Of a stretch of 64,000 nt of DNA, positions 48,301-54,556 are shown piece by piece (position 1 is the first letter of the stretch; the number at the start of each line of letters is the position of its first letter). Source of the stretch: Acanthaster planci. Its lineage: Eukaryota; Echinodermata; Asteroidea; Valvatida; Acanthasteridae. Where the stretch lies: positions 418,264 to 482,263 of the forward strand of contig NW_019091532.1 in NCBI RefSeq assembly GCF_001949145.1, in the 5' to 3' direction. Below the pieces are notes generated by a model. That model was not told where the DNA came from, ran no database searches, and worked only from the letters and a program-made list of their open reading frames with translations. The translations under genes were made by a program, and so were the position numbers.

Positions 48301-50051
48301 ACGATCCCTACCTCTATTGTTGCCAGAATTTTTTTGCAAGAACTCAGCATTGTTTGAGCTTTTTTTTTGTGCCAAACATGCCAAAAACTAAGTTTGTACA
48401 GAGCTGGTCAGCAACCCTTATGTTCTCTGTCAATGCCTTTAACAGTTCTTTACTGTCAATCACAGTTGAAACCATGTAAACAATCAATGCTCAGTGCCGG
48501 GATTCATTGATTGTTGGAAAAAATCAAATTTCCTATACAAATATTTTGGGGGTTCTCCAGCTGCAAACCTGGAAGACTTTTGTTTTTTTCTAACGAATCA
48601 GAGGAAAGTACACGTCATCTTACAGGTATAGCGCCAGGGCTCACTTCAATGTGTTTACACAGTTGGGAATGTCAATTTGCTACTTGTTTTAAAACTGTTG
48701 GTGGGTTTTTGTCTGGTGTCTTGTTGCTCATGGTGCTACCGTTGCAGCCAATATGCAGTCAAAAATGAAGGATACCAATGCCCACCTTGCTGATATTTGT
48801 TACTCGAAATCTGTACACTTTCCAACTCAGCCATTCCTGAGGATCGTTGTGTGTGATTTGCTGAGCTGAGGCAAAGTACTCGCAACCAAGCCTGCTGTGT
48901 CACAAGTGTAACTTGTGAAACCACACCCCAGGCTGTTGTGGCTGCTTTGGCCACACTGTAACTCAGTAATCGGCAAAGAGCCCTTTTTTTTCGTGACAGA
49001 TTGCCCAACCTGTGAAAACTTTGAGGAGATGCAAATGATGATTCTGGGATTGCGTGAGACGGTAGCCACAATGCAGAATGCCATACTGGAAGTGCAGGCA
49101 CAGAACAGGCAACTTTGGGAACGGGTGAGATGATTTGTAATACTGGTCAAAATACTGTTGTTTTCCCTGAGCAAATACAGTGAGTTCTCAAATCATGTCA
49201 AAATAATGCAACATCCAAACACAAGCACAAACTGCCCATTTTTGTCATAACCATTTTTTCCCTTCTAGCTACCTCTGTATCCGTCTTGCTTGTAATTGTT
49301 TGTATGGCCTTGTTCTACAATTCTTTTTGGAAATGTAAAGAGAAAAATACAAACTGTCAGTAATATTTCATTTCCCTTCTGTCCCAAAGGGCATAAAGAA
49401 GCCCCCATATTTAACTTAAATTACATAAATTACTTGATTTTTAGCCCCCCCCCCAAAAAAATGTAGTTCAGGAGTCACCCTTGAATGTATTCCATGTAGA
49501 TAGGGTTACCTGTTTGTGGATGAGGTTGTTTCAGAATCCTTCCCTTGTAAACTGTCTCGTAGCTTATCAAAATCTTCTCCTTTAACCCCCCCCAAAGTAG
49601 TATCCAATTGCTTTTTAGCTAACAACATTCCCATGTTATGCCCAAATACATGAATATCCAATATGTTTAAACCTAGTGACCCAACACATCAGGGTATCCA
49701 CACAAAATTGCACATAGAATTCCCCTTTTTTTTGTTTTCATCTGAACAATTTTAGTTGCGAAGCTTTTTTTTTTCCATTCTAAACCTTTCATGACAATAT
49801 AAGCCTGTGCAACATTAAAAAAGGCATAGAAATAAAAAGAAATCTGGCACTTATGATTGGTTTTCATATCTGAAGGGACTGTGCAGTGGGTGTTATTTAT
49901 TTGACATTCAAAAAAATGATCTTTCTGCCAGATCCGTGCCATCGAAGACCAACAGAATGAGAATTCTGCTCTCGCCACCCACAAGTTGACAGTGCAGAAG
50001 TTGCCACATCAGCCCAAAACCCTGGCAAGACACTCCTTACCAGTAAACTGA
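9327..50051 (+). CDS. Secreted CUB2 - Asp-rich - EGF17 - coiled-coil protein (24 coding exons)
   Basis: Joined exons: 9327-9358, 23907-24119, 24649-24821, 25409-25615, 25921-26058, 28461-28601, 33302-33439, 34913-35032, 35768-35893, 37003-37125, 37531-37671, 38130-38322, 39543-39790, 40475-40613, 41692-41882, 42392-42458, 42786-42841, 44203-44389, 45081-45268, 46343-46412, 47152-47227, 47837-47939, 49000-49124, 49932-50051. All introns are GT-AG, all phases match and the total is 3315 nt (1104 residues plus stop). Order: signal peptide (1-18), CUB1 (28-139), CUB2 (141-254), acidic linker (255-300), 17 EGF domains (about 305-1022), CPTC (1025-1028), coiled coil (about 1030-1072), basic tail. 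Most EGFs carry the D-[IV]-[DN]-E-C calcium signature and the C-x-[DN]-x4-[FY]-x-C hydroxylation motif. There are several N-glycosylation sequons. This predicts an oligomeric, calcium-dependent matrix or surface protein. SCUBE and fibropellin share modules but in other arrangements, so no symbol is given. Confidence 0.88.
9359..23906 (+). other. Intron 1 (14.5 kb), repeat-bearing, no gene seen
   Basis: Bounded by GTAAGT at 9359 and CCCATAG ending at 23906. It contains a retrotransposon 3' tail (about 20860-21000) and ambiguous bases at 11566 and 23266. I see no exon with recognisable domain content and flanking splice signals on either strand. Its size relative to the other introns (0.3-4.7 kb) would suit regulatory elements, but none can be named from sequence alone. 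Confidence 0.6.
20860..21000 (+). mobile_element. Degenerate non-LTR retrotransposon 3' end
   Basis: An open stretch encodes [10 protein letters not shown], resembling the last residues of RTE-like reverse transcriptases (F-K-x-x-L-K-T-x-L-F). An 8-bp perfect stem follows, GCGCATCA at 20940 pairing with TGATGCGC ending at 20966, then CTATATAAA and a (TTA)n tail. The 5' part is missing or decayed, as is usual for truncated LINE copies. Confidence 0.55.
23907..24119 (+). CDS. Exon 2: end of signal peptide and first half of CUB1
   Basis: It encodes [17 protein letters not shown] and on through [12 protein letters not shown], the hallmark CUB beta-strand, to [10 protein letters not shown]. The first two CUB cysteines and the acidic residue of the calcium site (FELEE) are present. 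The donor GTGGGT follows CG in phase 2. The open frame extends upstream to an ATG at 23839, but that version would lack a proper signal peptide start. Confidence 0.88.
24649..24821 (+). CDS. Exon 3: second half of CUB1
   Basis: It follows a TTTCGTTTTAG acceptor. It encodes YDYLVIFDG, the conserved CUB core carrying the calcium-site Asp, then IGRYCG and FHANFSTG. The Asn-Phe-Ser is a glycosylation sequon. It ends in phase 1 at a GTGGGA donor. With exon 2 it makes a complete four-cysteine CUB of about 112 residues. Confidence 0.9.
25409..25615 (+). CDS. Exon 4: first part of CUB2
   Basis: It encodes [20 protein letters not shown] and on to [12 protein letters not shown]. It shows the SPNYPG and YDxLxIFDG CUB signatures and has the Cys pair in FCSYD. 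The acceptor is CGAACAG and the donor GTAACA. Both ends are phase 1, so the exon can be inserted or skipped without breaking frame. Confidence 0.9.
25921..26058 (+). CDS. Exon 5: end of CUB2
   Basis: It follows a strong polypyrimidine tract and TTTCAG. It encodes [10 protein letters not shown] and [20 protein letters not shown], the last two CUB strands. The final CUB cysteine is in RYCG. It is phase 1 at both ends with a GTGAGT donor. Exons 4 and 5 together form the second CUB domain. Confidence 0.9.
26580..26913. mobile_element. Fold-back (long inverted repeat) element, about 334 bp
   Basis: The left arm contains TTTTGCAAGTTAATTTGAAT. The reverse complement of the right arm contains TTTTTGCAAGTTAAATTTGA, followed in both by ATAAAA and a C/A-GGT-CACTGA block. 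The inner arms pair too, near 26691 and 26790 (CTCGTAATTCGGGG against CTTGTAATTTGGGG). The whole unit could form a long hairpin. It has no coding capacity and is consistent with a MITE. Confidence 0.8.
28271..28445 (+). repeat. 93-bp tandem duplication next to exon 6 acceptor
   Basis: Two adjacent copies share CAAGAATTTTC, TGTCCCAC and TTGTTTGGGGTATAAATGT, offset by 93 bp (first copy from 28274, second from 28367). The second copy ends 15 bases before the exon 6 acceptor at 28460, so it supplies the sequence where a branch point would be expected. Confidence 0.85.
28461..28601 (+). CDS. Exon 6: basic then Asp-rich linker
   Basis: It encodes [19 protein letters not shown], then a run of eight Asp broken by Glu, then [17 protein letters not shown]. 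The Asp run comes from a GAY trinucleotide tract. RHRR fits the furin consensus R-x-[KR]-R. The acceptor CTGTAG and the donor GTACGT both give phase 1; the overlapping GTGTAC donor two bases earlier would break the frame. The segment separates the CUB pair from the EGF array and is probably disordered. Confidence 0.82.
32233..32435. repeat. Inverted array of CACAAGACCAG units
   Basis: The left arm (32233-32274) has nearly four copies of an 11-bp CACAAGACCAG unit. The right arm (32361-32435) has six 11-12 bp units of the reverse complement, GGTCTTGTGTCT or GGTCTTGTGAT. An 86-bp spacer lies between. The arms could pair in several registers. The arrangement resembles a transposon whose terminal inverted repeats are built of subrepeats. 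Confidence 0.85.
32458..32706. mobile_element. MITE, about 249 bp
   Basis: The left end GGCCTAATTTCATGGCACTG and the reverse complement of the right end, GGCCCAATTTCATGGCACTG, match at 19 of 20 positions and continue with CT. No transposase frame and no clear target duplication are seen. It is a non-autonomous element by structure; the superfamily is undetermined. Confidence 0.85.
33302..33439 (+). CDS. Exon 7: EGF1
   Basis: It encodes [18 protein letters not shown] through CRCRVGYKM to NKVNC, a six-cysteine EGF. It lacks the D-x-D-E-C calcium start, so it is probably a non-calcium EGF. It is phase 1 at both ends, with acceptor TCTTACAG and donor GTAAGG. Confidence 0.92.
34913..35032 (+). 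CDS. Exon 8: EGF2 (calcium-binding type)
   Basis: It encodes [20 protein letters not shown] then [10 protein letters not shown]. This is a cbEGF start followed by the C-x-N-x4-Y-x-C Asp/Asn-hydroxylation motif. A single 120-bp phase 1-1 exon carries the whole domain. Acceptor TTGTAG, donor GTAAGA. Confidence 0.92.
35768..35893 (+). CDS. Exon 9: EGF3 (calcium-binding type)
   Basis: It encodes [18 protein letters not shown] then [18 protein letters not shown], a complete cbEGF. It is phase 1-1, 126 bp, with a GTAAGT donor. Confidence 0.92.
37003..37125 (+). CDS. Exon 10: EGF4
   Basis: It encodes [20 protein letters not shown] then [20 protein letters not shown]. Six cysteines are present, but the calcium-site acidic pair is replaced by VKAN, so calcium binding is doubtful. 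The NCT near the end is a sequon. Phase 1-1; acceptor TTCACAG, donor GTATCT. Confidence 0.92.
37531..37671 (+). CDS. Exon 11: EGF5 (calcium-binding type)
   Basis: It encodes [18 protein letters not shown] then [19 protein letters not shown]. The first loop is lengthened by a Gly/Ile-rich insertion compared with its neighbours. Phase 1-1; acceptor ATTTTCAG, donor GTCAGT. Confidence 0.92.
38130..38322 (+). CDS. Exon 12: EGF6 and first half of EGF7
   Basis: It encodes [19 protein letters not shown], the rest of EGF6, and [20 protein letters not shown] of EGF7. EGF7 has C-x2-C between cysteines 2 and 3 instead of the usual C-x3-C. The exon ends in phase 2 at GG before a GTATGT donor, so EGF7 is split. 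Confidence 0.9.
39065..39290 (+). mobile_element. tRNA-derived SINE, plus-strand copy
   Basis: A Pol III box-B-like GGTTCAAATCC lies at 39107-39117. CCTTGGGCAAAGTCGCTTCA follows, and then the body motif GGACTGGCATTCCATCC. The same body motif and a box B recur in reverse at 48095-48325. The copy sits wholly inside intron 12. Confidence 0.65.
39543..39790 (+). CDS. Exon 13: end of EGF7, EGF8, first part of EGF9
   Basis: It starts with one base that completes Gly, then [18 protein letters not shown] (end of EGF7, with an NQT sequon). EGF8 follows ([18 protein letters not shown]), then [19 protein letters not shown] of EGF9. It ends in phase 1 at a GTATAG donor. The acceptor CTGAACAG has a modest pyrimidine tract. 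Confidence 0.9.
40475..40613 (+). CDS. Exon 14: end of EGF9 and most of EGF10
   Basis: It encodes [20 protein letters not shown], then [18 protein letters not shown] through SWEC. It is phase 1 on entry and phase 2 on exit (donor GTTAGT), with the intron between cysteines 4 and 5 of EGF10. Confidence 0.9.
40876..41040 (-). repeat. CCAGGAATTTTTCCAG-type dispersed repeat, minus copy
   Basis: Reverse complemented, it reads AAGGAATTTTTCCAG, GGGGTCAGGTCGGAG, a T-run, GCAGCCAAGC, and then GGCATACATTGTTTACAATG. It parallels the two copies at 45535-45668 and 45698-45835 in the same block order. It lies in intron 14. Confidence 0.75.
41203..41448. mobile_element. MITE, about 246 bp
   Basis: The left end TGGGTAATTCCAGAAATTAG and the reverse complement of the right end, TGGGTAACTCCAGAAATTAG, match at 19 of 20 positions and extend through GAGGTCC against GGGGTCC. 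It has no coding capacity. It lies in intron 14, 240 bp before the exon 15 acceptor. Confidence 0.85.
41692..41882 (+). CDS. Exon 15: end of EGF10 and EGF11
   Basis: It completes EGF10 ([15 protein letters not shown]) and encodes EGF11 ([15 protein letters not shown], then [11 protein letters not shown]). NYT is a sequon. It enters in phase 2 (GG plus A) and leaves in phase 1 at GTATGA. Confidence 0.9.
42392..42458 (+). CDS. Exon 16: first half of EGF12
   Basis: It encodes [18 protein letters not shown] then NVEGG and ends in phase 2 at a GTAAGT donor. At 67 bp it carries only the first three cysteines of the domain. Confidence 0.9.
42786..42841 (+). CDS. Exon 17: second half of EGF12 (56-bp exon)
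   Basis: It encodes [18 protein letters not shown] after completing a Gly codon. Phase 2 in, phase 1 out, donor GTAAGT. NET is a sequon. It is easily missed by gene finders because of its size; without it the frame to exon 18 would break. Confidence 0.88.
43525..43552 (+). repeat. 14-bp direct duplication with CRE-like core
   Basis: GATCAGTTGACGTC is repeated twice head to tail in intron 17. The second copy continues as TGACGTCA, a consensus CREB/ATF palindrome. Function is unknown; the duplication itself is plain in the sequence. Confidence 0.7.
44203..44389 (+). CDS. Exon 18: EGF13 and first half of EGF14
   Basis: It encodes [18 protein letters not shown] through [16 protein letters not shown], then [18 protein letters not shown] and RGG. 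It is phase 1 in, phase 2 out (donor GTATGC), so EGF14 is split between cysteines 3 and 4, as in EGF7 and EGF12. Confidence 0.9.
45081..45268 (+). CDS. Exon 19: end of EGF14 and eight-cysteine EGF15
   Basis: It encodes [18 protein letters not shown], then [39 protein letters not shown]15 has eight cysteines (an extra one in ACC and one in CTC) instead of six. NCT is a sequon. Phase 2 in, phase 1 out at GTAGGT. Confidence 0.9.
45535..45668 (+). repeat. CCAGGAATTTTTTCAG-type repeat, copy 1
   Basis: Blocks GGGTCCAGGAATTTTTTCAG, GGGGTCAGGCCAGAG, GGGCAAGCC, GACGAAATATT and GACATACATTG occur in this order. They recur 163 bp downstream in the second copy and in reverse at 40876-41040. Confidence 0.8.
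45698..45835 (+). repeat. CCAGGAATTTTTCCAG-type repeat, copy 2
   Basis: This copy opens GATTTATCATAGGGGCGGAT and carries the same ordered blocks as the copy at 45535, ending TTAGTGCACTTACTTA. The minus copy at 40876 has a matching end, GGAGCACTTACTTTA. A MITE begins at the very next base, so that element probably inserted at the edge of this repeat. Confidence 0.8.
45836..46226. mobile_element. Tc1/mariner-like MITE, 391 bp
   Basis: The left end CAGTCACTTGCAAAAGTTTA and the reverse complement of the right end, CAGTCATTCACAAAAGTTTA, match at 17 of 20 positions and continue into (G/A)GACCACC. CAGT...ACTG ends next to TA on the left (TG on the right) fit TA-targeting Tc1/mariner elements. It has no transposase. 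It lies in intron 19. Confidence 0.85.
46343..46412 (+). CDS. Exon 20: first half of EGF16
   Basis: It encodes [18 protein letters not shown] then FPGHY plus two bases. It is phase 1 in, phase 2 out at GTAAGT. The cbEGF signature is intact. Confidence 0.9.
46845..47034 (+). repeat. Dispersed repeat, copy B
   Basis: This is the homologue of 3472-3652. It starts AAGACAGTGAAGAATTG and continues with TTTTAGAGGTGGGAG, ACCCTAGA and GATGGAAGGCAAGGAAA, in the same order as in copy A. It lies in intron 20, just upstream of the exon 21 acceptor region. Confidence 0.7.
47152..47227 (+). CDS. Exon 21: end of EGF16 and start of EGF17
   Basis: It encodes [18 protein letters not shown] then FDIDECQH and ends in phase 0 at GTAAGT. 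NCS is a sequon. This and the next-to-last junction are the only phase-0 introns in the gene. Confidence 0.88.
47837..47939 (+). CDS. Exon 22: rest of EGF17
   Basis: It encodes [18 protein letters not shown] then [16 protein letters not shown]. It enters in phase 0 after a TATTAG acceptor and leaves in phase 1 at GTAAGT. The last six-cysteine EGF is completed here. Confidence 0.88.
48095..48325 (-). mobile_element. tRNA-derived SINE, minus-strand copy
   Basis: A reverse-complement box B (GGTTTAAATCC) lies at 48268-48278, and the reversed body motif GACTGGCATCCCATCC lies near 48163-48178. It matches the plus-strand SINE at 39065-39290 in layout and inserts into intron 22. Confidence 0.6.
49000..49124 (+). 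CDS. Exon 23: CPTC motif and coiled coil
   Basis: It encodes [19 protein letters not shown] and on to NRQLWER. Counting from Phe in ENF, hydrophobic residues fall at a and d positions for the whole exon (F, M, I, L, V, M, I, V, then N, L). This is a clear heptad pattern preceded by a CxxC that could lock chains by disulfides. It is phase 1 in, phase 0 out at GTGAGA. Confidence 0.88.
49932..50051 (+). CDS. Exon 24: coiled-coil end, basic tail and stop
   Basis: It begins [12 protein letters not shown], which adds I and I at the next a and d positions. It continues into a basic tail [17 protein letters not shown] and ends with TGA at 50049-50051. The acceptor is TTCTGCCAG, in phase 0. Confidence 0.88.
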   Translation: MRAIEDQQNENSALATHKLTVQKLPHQPKTLARHSLPVN

Positions 50052-50620
50052 AGTGGAGTGCACGGCTATTCCAATTACTCTTTTCCCTCCAAAAAAAGAA
50101 AGAAAAGACGTCAATCAAGTTACAGCATGAGATGCTTGATTGAATGTTGTACTAATCAAAGACTTCTCATTACCTTACCTGGAAGCTACTTCTGGGCGAA
50201 AGAAGTACACCTTATTATTGACTTCTGATTTCTCAGAATTCACCTGATTACAGTGATCTATGATTTCATTGGAAATCAAAGGCAATGGAAATTATGGGTG
50301 TTTGAGTCCTGCTTGCATTCTAGCAAAATTCGAAGTGAGTGTTAAAAATACACCTCAATATTTGTTCTTTTTTGGTAGCTACTTTTGCCCCACATCGTAA
50401 GGCTCATGTGTTCTTTTGCTGTACTGGCAGGAACACATGCAGACTGTTGGTGTGTGGCATGTTGCATCACTGAACCAGACATAAGTGTCTGCACAGCCAA
50501 TGTCATTATGGCAGTTTTCTGTTTTCACATGGTGCTTAATGTAACAAGGTGTGTGGATGGAACATCGGACACAAGAATTAGGAAAATGGTATAAATAAAG
50601 TTAGTCACTTACATCAATTG
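50052..50620 (+). other. Probable 3' UTR of the CUB-EGF gene
   Basis: Non-coding sequence follows the stop. An AATAAA at 50594-50599 is a reasonable polyadenylation signal. Later A/T-rich signals (for example near 51362) could give a longer form. Confidence 0.5.
50594..50599 (+). promoter_or_regulatory. Candidate polyadenylation signal AATAAA
   Basis: This is the first consensus hexamer after the stop codon at 50051, on the coding strand. It would give a 3' UTR of roughly 570 bases. Confidence 0.5.
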
Positions 50621-53600
50621 AAATCCAAATTTAATTGATGTTTGCCCAAGTAAATAATTACAGGTTTATAAGTGGATGTACAGTAATTGGTGTCAAGACG
50701 CGCAAACAAAAAAATAATGAGGTTGTATGCATGAGATGAAATTTTAGTTGATCGTTGTCGGGTTAATAGTGTGAGCTAAGGTGAAATTACAGTTGTTTTA
50801 AAGCATATTTAATGCAAGTTTGGTTCAAAAATAACCTCAAGCCTACAGTGAGAGACTGTTTTTTTTCTTAGGCATGTTCAGATGCTAATAGTGTTAAAGT
50901 CGGCACCGTTTTGTAATCAGAAAGTCAAGTTTATTGTGAATCAATGGATGAGTCATCCACTCTCTAAAAACCTGTTATTCTGCACATAAGCATCCACTTA
51001 AGCTGTGATGAGTGTAGCATATCATTTCCGACCTCATTAGAGAAAAATCTCATTGATCATATCCATTTATAGTATTTTCTTAGAATGCTGTGCTTGGTAG
51101 GCCTAACTGTAAAAATGAAAATTCAAAAACAAATACACCCACGGCTCCGTATCTCTTGTCAACAGTCAATTGTAGTCATTTTATGTACATAGTGTAAAGT
51201 GATATTGTAATGTAGTTCGGTTGTAGAAAAGTTATGGATTAGCTCTTGCTGTATTTGAAATGGATTAGTTTGGAAAGTAAAGCTTTTTTTTCTGACTTTT
51301 CTTTAAATCAGCAACTTCGTGTTGCAATGATTTCCATACGAAATTTGAACCTTGTATATAATAAAATAATATTATTGAATGAAATTGTAATAAGGTAATT
51401 CTATACCAGTCAATTTTCTGTTTTCACACCATGATTATTCTGTTACCTGTAACTTGGTAAACGTGTTGTTGCCGTTAAACCACTCCTAAAATGTAGCTGA
51501 AGAAAGAAGACGACATAAATGCCATCTTGTGTATGTCCGACGTTGGCAAATGCAGGGTTTCATCGAGACGCACGCAATTCAGAGTCTAGCAAGGTTGAAT
51601 TCTCTTAAATTCTCTAAATGCCTCTTAAATTACAGATTTGTACCGCTTTACTTGTAGGTAAGTCAAGAACGATAGCTCTAATTATGTACCTGTATATACT
51701 CTTTTTTTCGTTCATTTCATATTTCTCCCAGGGATTCAGAATTGAGTCAATTCATTTTGTGCGTATGTCCTTCGACTGAGGATTGCCGTCTCTTATGATT
51801 TTAATCACGGAAAGGTATTGGAACAGTTTAATTACAGTCTTGATTTGGTTTCCTGGCTCAAATTTTTCCTGGTACCCGCAATTTGGATTTGTCTGTAATC
51901 ATTCTCGCTAACGACGCATCATTCAAGAGTGTGAAATTTAAGAGGCCACAAAATGACACAAGGCTGGAATAATTCACATTGGAATTTCCACCAGACAGTA
52001 AAGCTCCAATAGGACTAAGACAGTGAAATCAATTAAATTAGCGTACAAAATTAGCTTTTATCGGGATTTAACATATTTTTGGAGACATGTTCCGTCTTTG
52101 TCTCCATCGATCAAATTGACACCGTGTTTAGCCATATGTGACGTACAGTGTTGTATTTGTTCAGCATACCCGAGTTGAATATTACTCACACGGATCATAC
52201 AACAGGCGACCAGTAAACGACAGCATCCGTGCATTGTGTTAGATACACACGAACTTCTATCGGTAGTGTTCTTAGTCACGTGTATCAGAGATCAGCGTTG
52301 GAATGGAAACTGTTCCATGAAATATGGTCAATAGGAAATGAGCTTTCACGGGAACGAAAAAAAAAATTTATGCTGCTAAGGTTTGTGAACTTCGTGGTGT
52401 CTCTTCAGAAACCATCAGATAACTTCAAGCTTGAGAAAATGCCGTCAACCTCATAAATACCTACCCAACTTGATGCCAACAACTGCCTCATATTTCTATA
52501 GGGTAAACATTAAGCTATAAAGGTAAAATGCGTGTCGTCAAGTTCAACGAACGTTCCACTCACATTTGAACAGTACAAAACAGTAAACAAATCTTACATT
52601 ACACACCTTTTCAAAAAAATGAAATAAAACAAAATCTTACCTACATCAACCACAAGATTTTAATTATTACCGTTAACATGGAAGTGCTAGGTCACGACGG
52701 TGTCAAAATAACGAATTTTACTAATTGCTATTGTAGTTAAGTGTTTTACACTTCGGGATGTAGCCTATAGGGTGTTTGCACAGTGTGATTTTCGCATCTT
52801 TAAGACCTGTTCAAGTTCATTTGAATTTGCGTGCACTTAATTTTCTTTCAGACACTTTAGATTTGTTAAAATTACTGTTGAAATAAAATATCTCAGCAAC
52901 CATTTTTATTGCTTGACCTTATCAGTATTAGCAGATAATAATCTTGTTATGCTGTAACATTGGTGAGGTAAATTAAGTACAAATTCATATTGTATCTTGG
53001 ACGGTGTAAAGTAAACTATTTTTTAAAAGTACAAGTATAGAGGATTTTAACTAGTGCTTTATTTCAGTGTCTTGTTAGAAAACTTTGAAAACTTGTAACC
53101 ATTAATTACGAGCCTCCGGAAGTTACCGTACCTGTTTATGGGAAAACTTGCACCCATGTATGGGAACCTCTGGACAGTGGCTGGTTTCACGTCCCAAAAT
53201 AGGCGCATGTTTCTCCCGTCCGCTACGATAACAGTTGAACTTTATTTCGACACGGCCTGTTAATATAAATGGAATTCGAACCTGGACCACGTCAGGTGGA
53301 AGACGGGAAAGACGAACTATTCTTCACTCCTAGATGCACCTTTTTTTAAATCTTGGAATGCCCAAGGACAGAACAGCCCCCCCCCAAAAAAGACCCCTGA
53401 AACATTTGAGGGGAGACAAATGATGAGAAAGGCGATTGTTTTGCTTTATTTCATTTCTCTTTTCTGTTTTTCCATATAGCCCCACCCTTTTGTGGAAAGG
53501 CCATTGAAGGATACATGATAAAATTTTCCAACTTTGTGCCGCTCCCAAGAACCGAAAAAAAGTTTGGCCCCCTAGAATATTGGGCCTGGGTCCGTCCTTT

Positions 53601-54180
53601 TGGAAGTTTTGGGGGATGTGATACTGGAGTTTGCGAGGTCGATGTTTTGCATTTCGTGCTCTATTTTCATTCAAACTACTGGTTAATTCCGGGTTTTTGC
53701 CTCCTTGGAAGGGCTCTTTCATTTCGTATTGAGTATAATACAAGGTGTTTTGATAGCTTATCATTACAACTTTGTGAATTGTTGTTTTGATTTTGTACAA
53801 AGGGTCCGCCCTTGTAAGGTGAATACGAGACTGGAACGTAAAAGCAGAGGCTCCCAACTGTTGAGTATCTCCTGGAATTTATTGGTAGCACCTACTTGTT
53901 AATCGCGTTCTTGCATAAAGTTAATCAACAGTGAGCCGCGTTCACTTCCGGTTTTCTGTATTATATAGGCACCTTTGAGCGCTGGATGTACAATCACGTG
54001 ATACAGTAATCACGATGTAAAAAGCAATCGATGTCAGTTGCGCTGAGGTTCCTTTGTACGTAGCTACCCAACAGGCTGTCATAACCGCACTTTAAAACAA
54101 AGTCGATCGATCCAAAGCTTGCTGAAAGCCTGTGATAGAAACCGATTGTGCACATCTGCTACCGTCACCCTGTGGCTATT
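50621..54180. other. Intergenic gap, no gene seen
   Basis: There is no exon with domain content. A minus-strand open frame of 175 codons (53330-53857) has no recognisable motif. A reverse box-B-like GGTTCGAATTC near 53270-53280 may be a SINE or tRNA fragment, but no cloverleaf can be folded around it. Confidence 0.5.
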
Positions 54181-54556
54181 TATACAATGGATTTTTTTTT
54201 AGATAATTTACATTCGCATAGGTCTATCTACAGATTCCATGCTACTGTAAACGTTTTGGCTGCTTTTTGGTGGGGATCGTAGACGGACTCGCGTGAAAGC
54301 TCAAGCAGTCTGCCAAGTGCTCAGTTATCCTTCGTTAATCATTGGGCGGCTTCGGATGAGTAACTTTAACGAGCCCACCGCGCTGATCGTCAAAATCACT
54401 GTTGATTTTCTTCCGCGCGTTCAGACACTAGGCGGCCGGGGTGCCGACAACAACATCCACACTTTGGTTCAAGTTTTGACGCACGAGGGGTCGTAGCACC
54501 GCGGAAAATTTGACTCGGTCTAGCGTTAACGCCCATCGTGTTAAGGCCTGTACAGT

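Noticed and set aside
53268-53282. Reverse box-B-like GGTTCGAATTC as a tRNA gene
   Set aside because: No acceptor, D or anticodon stems can be paired around it.
53330-53857. 175-codon minus-strand open frame
   Set aside because: No recognisable motif, and lysine/arginine-rich low-complexity translation of T/C-rich DNA; no promoter or splice context.
54293-54496. 67-codon frame just upstream of the WAP gene as a separate protein
   Set aside because: No signal peptide or motif; it more likely belongs to promoter or 5' UTR sequence.
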